A stretch of DNA of 64,000 nt from the NCBI RefSeq assembly GCF_025562455.1, contig NZ_JAHPRO010000015.1, positions 1 to 64,000 of the forward strand, read 5' to 3'. The notes under the pieces were generated by a model. The model was not told the DNA's origin and made no database searches. It was given only the letters and a program-made list of their open reading frames with translations. The stretch's first letter is position 1, and the number at the start of each line of letters is the position of its first letter. This stretch comes from Acinetobacter sp. WU_MDCI_Axc73 (GTDB taxonomy: Bacteria > Pseudomonadota > Gammaproteobacteria > Pseudomonadales > Moraxellaceae). Of this stretch, positions 57,558 through 64,000 are shown piece after piece. The position numbers were made by a program, and so were the translations under genes.

Positions 57558-58316
57558 TTAAATCGGATTATTCAACTCAATATAATCATGTTCGAGTGAA
57601 AATTGGTCAGATAAGGCTTTTGCCAAACGTTGCACTCCGTACCGCTCTGTTGCATGATGTCCACAAGCAAAATAATGAACATTCAGCTCGTGCGCTTCAT
57701 AAAAAGTCCTTTCGCTGACTTCTCCAGAGATATAAGCATCACAGTCCTGTAGCGCAGCCTTATTAATAAAGTCTTGAGCAGCGCCTGTACAAAAGCCAAT
57801 CTTTTGAATATTAGATTTTCGTGCAGCTAAATGAACGATATTAAAATCAAAAATCTGTTGTAATTTATTTTTAAATTCTTCAGGGGTGAGGGCTTTTTTT
57901 AAGTAACCGATATTTCCAATAGGATGCCGTTCACTGTTATCTAATGCTTCTATTTCATGTAATCCTAAAAGTTCAGCAATTGCAGCATTGTTACCTAAAG
58001 CGGGATGAGCATCTAAAGGAAGGTGATAAGCCACTAAAGAAATATCATTTTGAATCAGTTTTTTTATTCGATTGCCACGCATTCCGGTAATTGGGTAAGG
58101 TTCACCTTTCCAGAAATAGCCATGATGAACCAAGAGTAAATCTGCATCAAGCTTAATGGCAGCATCAATTGCTGTTTCTGAAGCAGTCACCGCAGATACA
58201 ATGCGTTTGACATCTTGTTTTCCCTCGATCTGTAAGCCGTTGGGTGCATAGTCTTTAAACTCCGAACTCTGTAGGGTTCGGTCGCACCACTTTATAATGT
58301 CATCTAAATTTGCCAT
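57558..58316 (-). CDS. Nif3-like dinuclear metal center protein
   Basis: This 252-residue protein belongs to the Nif3/YbgI family of hexameric proteins with a two-metal site. Key segments are APNGLQIEG, LLVHHGYFWKGE with the metal-binding His pair, SLVAYHLPLDAHPALGNN, and GHHATERYGVQ near the C-terminus. The biochemical role is not firmly established. GTP cyclohydrolase-like and cofactor-repair functions have been proposed for relatives. Confidence 0.9.
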   Translation of the reverse strand: MANLDDIIKWCDRTLQSSEFKDYAPNGLQIEGKQDVKRIVSAVTASETAIDAAIKLDADLLLVHHGYFWKGEPYPITGMRGNRIKKLIQNDISLVAYHLPLDAHPALGNNAAIAELLGLHEIEALDNSERHPIGNIGYLKKALTPEEFKNKLQQIFDFNIVHLAARKSNIQKIGFCTGAAQDFINKAALQDCDAYISGEVSERTFYEAHELNVHYFACGHHATERYGVQRLAKALSDQFSLEHDYIELNNPI

Positions 58317-58487
58317 GAATCACTTGACTCTAAATCTAATTAACCAAGTTCATCAAAACATATTTTTAATAGTAACTAAAGCTAGACAAATCTTTTTTGT
58401 GTTTTTCAGTTATCTATAAACTTATGCTTTACAATAAGTAAATTCTTTTTTCTTCAATAAAGTAAATCAAACTTAGAGGGTGTAAAC

Positions 58488-59672
58488 GTGCGTCGTGCTT
58501 TTACATGGTTACCGTGGGTACTTCTCATCATTGTCATTATTAGTTTCCTTTCATGGCAAAAGCTCAATCAACCGAAAGCGCCTGTTGCTGCTGACGGGGT
58601 CAAAATGCCTGCTGAAAATGTCAAACCTTTAATTGATACTTCACGCGCAGGTGGCGTCGTTTCTTATAGTGCGGCTGTGAAAGTCGCTGCCCCAGCAGTG
58701 GTGAATATTTTTACGACACAAAAAATAAAACAGGCGACAAATCCTTTATTGAATGATCCTGTTTTTCGTGAGTTTTTTGGTAATCAGTTGCCAAAACAAC
58801 CGAATCAGGAAAATGAAAATAGTTTAGGGTCTGGTGTGATTGTCCGCCCTGATGGTTATATTTTAACAAATAATCATGTCATTGCGCAGGCGGATCAAAT
58901 TGTCGTTGGATTGAATGATGGTCGTCGTGCAGTTGCTAAAGTGATTGGAACTGATCCAGATACAGATTTAGCTGTGATCAAAATTGATCTGGATAAACTT
59001 CCTGTTTTACCTTTTAAACTCAGTGGTAATGAAGTGGGTGATGTGGTTCTCGCCATTGGTAATCCATTCGGGGTCGGACAAACAGTGACTCAAGGTATTA
59101 TTTCTGCGACAGGTCGTTCAGATTTGGGGATTAATACCTACGAGGACTTTATTCAAACTGATGCAGCGATTAATCCCGGTAATTCTGGCGGGGCATTGAT
59201 TGATGTCGCAGGAAACTTGATTGGAGTCAATACCGCGATTTTTTCACAGTCTGGTGGCTCTTTAGGTATTGGATTTGCGATTCCTGCACAGGTATGTCAG
59301 CAGGTATTAAATTCGATTTTAAAAGATGGTCGTGTGATTCGTGGTTGGTTGGGTATCAGTCTGGTTGCACCAAATCAGGATCAGGATGATGTTTTAGCCC
59401 CTCGCCAAACAGGCGTAGTGGTCGCTGACGTATTGCGCGGTGGGCCTTCGGATCAGGCGGGTGTTAAAGTAGGCGATAAAATTTTAAAAGTGAATAACGA
59501 AGTGATTAATTCGGCATCACATTTAATTAATTATGTGGCTTTACAAGCACCAAATACGACTGTGAAACTTGAAGTAGAACGTAACGGTCAAATGGCAACG
59601 CTGGATGTTAAAGTGGGTGAGCGTAAAAACCAAAATCAAAGTTCACAGTATATTCCGCTACCAAAACGATAA
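58488..59672 (+). CDS. DegS/HtrA-family periplasmic serine protease
   Basis: This 394-residue protease has an N-terminal membrane anchor (about 5-23). The trypsin-like domain has catalytic His130 (NNHVIA), Asp160 (DTDLAVI) and Ser233 (NPGNSGGAL). A single PDZ domain follows (about 285-375). One PDZ and a TM anchor fit DegS/AlgW, which start the sigma-E type envelope stress cascade, more than DegP. It starts with GTG behind a GAGGGTG site. A bidirectional terminator follows. Confidence 0.92.
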   Translation: MRRAFTWLPWVLLIIVIISFLSWQKLNQPKAPVAADGVKMPAENVKPLIDTSRAGGVVSYSAAVKVAAPAVVNIFTTQKIKQATNPLLNDPVFREFFGNQLPKQPNQENENSLGSGVIVRPDGYILTNNHVIAQADQIVVGLNDGRRAVAKVIGTDPDTDLAVIKIDLDKLPVLPFKLSGNEVGDVVLAIGNPFGVGQTVTQGIISATGRSDLGINTYEDFIQTDAAINPGNSGGALIDVAGNLIGVNTAIFSQSGGSLGIGFAIPAQVCQQVLNSILKDGRVIRGWLGISLVAPNQDQDDVLAPRQTGVVVADVLRGGPSDQAGVKVGDKILKVNNEVINSASHLINYVALQAPNTTVKLEVERNGQMATLDVKVGERKNQNQSSQYIPLPKR

Positions 59673-59686
59673 ACTTTTCAGCAGAC

Positions 59687-59720
59687 AAAAAATAAGCCTC
59701 ACAATGAGGCTTATTTTTTA
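59687..59720. terminator. Bidirectional terminator, DegS-like / Lon-like genes
   Basis: AAAAATAAGCCTC and GAGGCTTATTTTTT form a strong stem with a 5-base loop between the convergent genes. Confidence 0.87.
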
Positions 59721-59729
59721 TGAGTTATT

Positions 59730-62327
59730 TTATTTTTTCCGGCGTCTAAATACAGGATGTAAGACAGCAGCTTCTTCTACCGCAGCTTCATTTTCTAGCT
59801 CCTCATTTTTTGCCTTTTTCTTCTTTTTTTTCTTTTTCTTGGGTTCGTCCTCGACTTCGTCACCATCTTCAATGGCTTGCCAATATTCGAGTTGCTCCAT
59901 GACTGCCGCGTAAATAGAACCTTTGCTATAACGCCCTTTTTTATCCAGTACACCCACTGGTCGTGCCATCAATATTTCTAAAGCCTGATCAATGGTTTCA
60001 ATGGCATGAACATGGAATTGACCTGCTTCAACAGCTTCAATTACATCCTGACGCAACATTAAATGCTGCATGTTTTGGCGTGGGATGATGACCCCTTGTT
60101 TGCCAGTCAGCCCTTGTAGTTTACAGGCATCATAGAAGCCTTCAATTTTGGCATTAACTCCACCAATAGGTTGAACCTGCCCCAATTGATTCATCGAACC
60201 TGTAATTGCCCATGATTGATCAATTGGAATCTGGCTAATTGCAGAGATCAAGGCTGAAAGCTCAGCAACAGTGGCACTATCACCATCCACTTGTCCATAA
60301 CTTTGTTCAAAAGCAAGCGCCGCAGAAAAATGTAAGATTTGTGAGCGACCAAAATGTGCTTTAAGAAAGCTCGACATCAAGAGGACACCTTTGGCATGCA
60401 AGGATCCACCTAATTCGACACTACGTTCAATATCCAGAATATCACCGCCGCCTTGATAAACCGAAGCGGTTAATCTTGACGGTAGACCAAACTCGACATC
60501 TGCATAATGTATGACAGAAAGCGCATTAATCTGACCCAAGCGATGACCTTGTGTTTCAATTAACTGAGTTCCACGTGATAAATCTTGCCAATACAACTCA
60601 CGTAAATAACCCAAGCGATATTGGCGATGATGTAAAGCTTGATTAACATGTTTGTCGGAAACAGTTTTGTCACCAGCAGTAAAAGCATGATGATGGGCTT
60701 CACGAATTAAATCGCCCAATGTAGATGCATGTAAAGATAATGAGCTTTGATCTTCTGCCTGACGACTTGAATCGGTTAAGAGTGCTGATAATGCCGAACG
60801 ATCAAAAGGTAATAGCTTATCCACTTGAACATAATCAGCAATGAGTTGCATATAGGCCTGCTCATTACTGTCATTACGTTGTAATGTATCAGTGAAATCG
60901 GCGCGAATCTTAAACACACTGCCCAATTCGGGTTCAACTTCTAAAATTTCATAATAAATTTCAGGTTCTGCTAACAATACCACCTTTATTTCTAAAGGAA
61001 TTGCTGCAGGCTCAATTGAAATACTGCCAGTGAGGGTCAGCATATGTTCAAGTGAGGAAAGTTTGAGCTGTCCAGACTTCAGTGCACGTTTTAGCCCTTG
61101 CCATGCATAAGGTTGCTCAAGTAACTGTTCAGCTTCCAGCATCAAAAAACCCCCAATGGCTTTGTGCAGTGAACCAGGGCGAATCAAGGTGAAGTCTGTG
61201 GTGATCGTACCATTTTGGGTTAACTGTTCAACATGTCCAAGCAAATTATAATGAGTTGGGAAGTCTTCAAAAATTACAGGTGCACCAGCGTTTGGCTTAT
61301 TGCTAACAATCGCATTGGCCTGATAGCGCGCAGGAACTCGATTAAACAGTGCAGGGGAAAAATCATCTTCTTCCTGCGCTAGAATAGTTTCGACATTTTG
61401 AATAATATCTTCGGCATAACGCTGTAAAAAATCTTCTAGACCAACAACACTCTGATTCTTTTTGATCAATAAATCAATTCGTGGTAGAACCACTTGTTTG
61501 GCTATATCACGATTGAGTTCAGAAACCTGATCACGTGCATCGTCTTCCAGATCGCCTAAATGCAGTCCTAAGCGTTCTAGTTTTTTATCCATATAACGCA
61601 TGTTAGCTGCAATTTCAGCACGTTGTTTTGTGGTCAGCAAATTGATTTCATTCTGGGTCATTTCCTGAATTTGATCATCTTTGACATGTACTGGTACAAA
61701 ACAATGTTCTTCATTGCGTGAAATCAGTTTTAGATCTAGCGTTTCACCTTCTTTGGTCAGCTCAACCAAGGCTTCTTGTTGTACATCACCTGTTTCCTGA
61801 CGAATCTGTTCAATACGATTGTGATAGGTTTCGGCGGTGAAACGTCGTTCAAGTTGTTTTAAAATGGTTTGCCAAGCTTGATGCAAGGCATTTTGAAATT
61901 TTGGCCCTTGACCTGCTGGAAATCTTAAAGCGAGTGGTTGACGTGGATTTTTAAAGTTATTTACATACACCCAGTCATCCGGTGTCGGCATATTTTTCGC
62001 GTGTTGCTGAAGCAACCGCTTGATCATGGTACGCTTACCTAAACCTGCGGTTCCAACGGCAAAAATATTATAGCCTGAGTATGGCAGAGAGATACCTGCC
62101 TCCACAGAGGCTCGGGCACGATCTTGACCTAAAAAATTATTCAGCGGTTTAATCCGCCGTGTAGATGATGGGATTTTGTCCAGATTAGTGATATGAGTCA
62201 GTTGTTCAGCTTTTAATGTGGTCTTTTCTAATGTCGTCTGAATCTCTGCTTGTTCAAATGCCGATGGTAGATTATTGCTTTTTAGAGTTGTCGCTGTGGT
62301 TGAAGTTAAAGATAATGTTGAAGCCAT
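59730..62327 (-). CDS. LonB-type ATP-dependent protease (Lon-like AAA_32)
   Basis: This protein of about 865 residues has an AAA+ region with Walker A GTAGLGKRT (92-100) preceded by NNFLGQDRARASVE. A long insertion is rich in coiled coil (about 190-300). The C-terminal Lon protease domain has the catalytic dyad Ser684 (DGDSATVAEL) and Lys727 (GGVNAKIEGF). It is not the canonical Lon, since the N-terminal substrate domain is missing. The tail has nine Lys in a row and ends VFRRRKK, which may bind nucleic acid. The ATG at 62327 is chosen. A GTG at 62348 is also possible. Confidence 0.9.
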   Translation of the reverse strand: MASTLSLTSTTATTLKSNNLPSAFEQAEIQTTLEKTTLKAEQLTHITNLDKIPSSTRRIKPLNNFLGQDRARASVEAGISLPYSGYNIFAVGTAGLGKRTMIKRLLQQHAKNMPTPDDWVYVNNFKNPRQPLALRFPAGQGPKFQNALHQAWQTILKQLERRFTAETYHNRIEQIRQETGDVQQEALVELTKEGETLDLKLISRNEEHCFVPVHVKDDQIQEMTQNEINLLTTKQRAEIAANMRYMDKKLERLGLHLGDLEDDARDQVSELNRDIAKQVVLPRIDLLIKKNQSVVGLEDFLQRYAEDIIQNVETILAQEEDDFSPALFNRVPARYQANAIVSNKPNAGAPVIFEDFPTHYNLLGHVEQLTQNGTITTDFTLIRPGSLHKAIGGFLMLEAEQLLEQPYAWQGLKRALKSGQLKLSSLEHMLTLTGSISIEPAAIPLEIKVVLLAEPEIYYEILEVEPELGSVFKIRADFTDTLQRNDSNEQAYMQLIADYVQVDKLLPFDRSALSALLTDSSRQAEDQSSLSLHASTLGDLIREAHHHAFTAGDKTVSDKHVNQALHHRQYRLGYLRELYWQDLSRGTQLIETQGHRLGQINALSVIHYADVEFGLPSRLTASVYQGGGDILDIERSVELGGSLHAKGVLLMSSFLKAHFGRSQILHFSAALAFEQSYGQVDGDSATVAELSALISAISQIPIDQSWAITGSMNQLGQVQPIGGVNAKIEGFYDACKLQGLTGKQGVIIPRQNMQHLMLRQDVIEAVEAGQFHVHAIETIDQALEILMARPVGVLDKKGRYSKGSIYAAVMEQLEYWQAIEDGDEVEDEPKKKKKKKKKAKNEELENEAAVEEAAVLHPVFRRRKK

Positions 62328-62532
62328 TTGATCGTGTCTTTGGGTCACAGGTGAAATCCAAAAAATAAACTAGAGGTAAGATTTAAAGGTATACAGGTTT
62401 AGGGCAAAATATCAAGCTTCACAGCATTTTTTCTCAATTTAAATGACCAGCTTTTCACAAACAATATTGAAAGCTTGGACATAACACGATTGAATAGGCT
62501 GTTTTATAAAATCTTTGGAAAATAATAATCGA

Positions 62533-64000
62533 ATGACCACACAAACTACTGGATGGAAAGCTGCTTTTGAGGCCTTTCTTGATCGCCGTGCCCTGATTAT
62601 GCTATTTCTGGGGTTTTCTGCGGGTATTCCCATTCTGCTGATTTTTTCAAGCCTATCTTTATGGCTCGGGGAAGCTGGCATTGATAAAAGCGCGGTGACT
62701 TTTTTTAGCTGGGCGGCACTTGGTTATTCGTTTAAATTTGTGTGGGCGCCATTGATTGATGAACTGCCCGTTCCTTTTTTGACCAAAACTTTAGGTCGCC
62801 GTCGTGCGTGGTTGCTGATTGCACAGTTACTCATTGTTGCAGCTATTTGTATTATGGCATTTTCAGATCCTTCGCTCGGTCAAAGTTATTTGATTCAGAT
62901 GGCAATAGGAGCGGTGTTGCTGGGTTTTTCCGCGGCGACACAGGATATCGTGATTGATGCGTATCGGATTGAACTTGCTGAAACGCAGATGCAGACAGTT
63001 TTAGCATCGACGTATAATGCAGGTTATCGTATTGGCATGATTGTAGCAGGCGCTGGGGCTTTGTTTTTAGCAGCTTATCTTGGAACATCCAAGAGTAACT
63101 ATATCTATGAAGCTTGGAAATATACTTATTTAACTATGGCGGCAGTGATGCTGGTGGGTATCATGACCACGCTTGTGGTGCGCGAACCACAAGTCAATCG
63201 AGTATATAAAAACTATAAACGTAGTGACTATTATCGTTTGGTGTTTGTGTTTTTTGTGGCAGTGGCGACTTTTGTCGTGACTTATATTTATTCGGGCAAA
63301 GTTACCGATCTACTCGCAAGTGCTGCCAATGTTACGGATACCGCGGCTTTATTTGGTTTGGAAGCTTTACGCTTTTTAACGGCGGCTGCCTGTGCTTTAT
63401 TGATTGGTTACTTGCTGGTGCATGCTGGTGTGGTGAACAAACAAATGGCCTTAGAAACATGGGTCGCACCAGTACTGGATTTCTTTAAACGCTATGGCGT
63501 TAAACTGGCATTAGTATTGTTACTTTTAATTGGTTTTTATCGAATTTCGGACATTATTGCGGGTGTCATCTCCAATGTTTTCTATCAGGATTTAAATTTT
63601 AGTAAAGAACAAATTGCGGAAGCAGTGAAAGTTTACGGGGTTATTTTTAGCCTGATTGGTGGTTTTTTGGGTGGCTTGCTTGCACAGCGTATGAACATTA
63701 TGAAATTAATGTTCGTCGGGGCAGTGCTTGCAAGTTCTACTAATTTAATTTTTATCGGATTGGTTAAATCTGGACAACCTTTAGCAGATGTACAGGTTCA
63801 GGTGGGATCGCATCACTATACGGCAAAAACAGATGAAGTAGGGTATTTTAAGCTCGCGATTCCAGACCAAGCTTTGTCGGAAAGTCAGCATATCACTGTT
63901 CAAAGTCAGTTCGCACAGGGCCAGTCAGATTCAACTTCTGTCGATTTACCTTATTTAACGGCTAAGCTGAATCAGCCACAAATTCAGATTTTACCGATTA
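62533..64000 (+). CDS. AmpG-like muropeptide permease (MFS), cut by window edge
   Basis: At least 489 codons are present before the edge. The N-terminus reads FLDRRALIMLFLGFSAGIPILLIFSSLSLWL, and FKFVWAPLIDE, LGRRRAWLLIAQ and SAATQDIVIDAYRIE follow, all AmpG hallmarks. AmpG imports anhydromuropeptides for cell-wall recycling and links to beta-lactamase induction. After about 12 residues of a later loop (VKSGQPLADVQVQVG) there is a hydrophilic stretch of at least 75 residues, from about residue 413, that looks like a beta-sandwich insert. A full gene would extend to the right. Confidence 0.88.
   Translation, partial: MTTQTTGWKAAFEAFLDRRALIMLFLGFSAGIPILLIFSSLSLWLGEAGIDKSAVTFFSWAALGYSFKFVWAPLIDELPVPFLTKTLGRRRAWLLIAQLLIVAAICIMAFSDPSLGQSYLIQMAIGAVLLGFSAATQDIVIDAYRIELAETQMQTVLASTYNAGYRIGMIVAGAGALFLAAYLGTSKSNYIYEAWKYTYLTMAAVMLVGIMTTLVVREPQVNRVYKNYKRSDYYRLVFVFFVAVATFVVTYIYSGKVTDLLASAANVTDTAALFGLEALRFLTAAACALLIGYLLVHAGVVNKQMALETWVAPVLDFFKRYGVKLALVLLLLIGFYRISDIIAGVISNVFYQDLNFSKEQIAEAVKVYGVIFSLIGGFLGGLLAQRMNIMKLMFVGAVLASSTNLIFIGLVKSGQPLADVQVQVGSHHYTAKTDEVGYFKLAIPDQALSESQHITVQSQFAQGQSDSTSVDLPYLTAKLNQPQIQILPI

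Overview
The window looks like a chromosomal segment of an Acinetobacter species (Moraxellaceae). It is AT-rich. It has Acinetobacter-type beta-ketoadipate genes at the left edge, a carnitine-oxygenase cluster whose CntA matches the characterised A. baumannii enzyme in the positions of its metal-binding residues, a type I-F CRISPR-Cas locus with the repeat class found in Acinetobacter, and typical gammaproteobacterial housekeeping genes (ttcA, greB, hemE, folE, trpGDC, sodB, degS-like). The species cannot be settled from the sequence alone.

Layout. 1-560: end of a catechol/beta-ketoadipate operon (thiolase tail, catC, terminator). 701-4085: a minus-strand group with a LysR regulator, an MHS-type MFS permease and a ModA-like binding protein. 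4655-10052: an RND pump without partner genes, mgtE and a DUF4112 protein. 10120-16155: htpX, two lytic transglycosylases, ttcA, an SCP2 protein and greB. An AT-rich gap holding a tight DnaA-box cluster lies before ttcA. 16401-17065: a badly decayed ABC-2 permease. 17242-27092: a carnitine module with a porin, a LysR regulator, a D-malate/tartrate dehydrogenase, a BCCT transporter, an alpha/beta hydrolase, CntA, a semialdehyde dehydrogenase and CntB. The order implies uptake of carnitine, cleavage to trimethylamine plus malic semialdehyde, oxidation to malate and oxidative decarboxylation to pyruvate. 27257-27597: an IS982-family relic beside a Kef-type antiporter gene.

29575-40014 is a type I-F CRISPR-Cas locus. 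It has 23 identical 28-bp repeats and 22 spacers of 32 bp. A minus-strand operon runs cas8f-cas5f-cas7f-cas6f-cas1 toward the leader and array, and a cas2-3 fusion is transcribed divergently. Cas1 comes last and cas2-3 points the other way, unlike the textbook cas1, cas2-3, cas8f, cas5f, cas7f, cas6f order. The gap between the two cas units contains a decaying toxin-antitoxin cassette: a Phd-like antitoxin with a 28-bp tandem duplication, an internally deleted VapC and a Cys-rich small ORF with an in-frame stop, followed by its own terminator. This is the most unusual part of the window.

40080-64000 is mostly core genome: pirin, an L,D-transpeptidase, hemE, a DUF817 protein, an MFS transporter, a DedA protein, folE, xdhABC (xdhB is broken by one extra G in a run of ten), an Smr protein, an HAD phosphatase, trpGDC, sodB, a Nif3-like protein, a DegS-like protease, a LonB-type protease and an AmpG-like permease cut by the window edge. 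No tRNA or rRNA genes were recognised.
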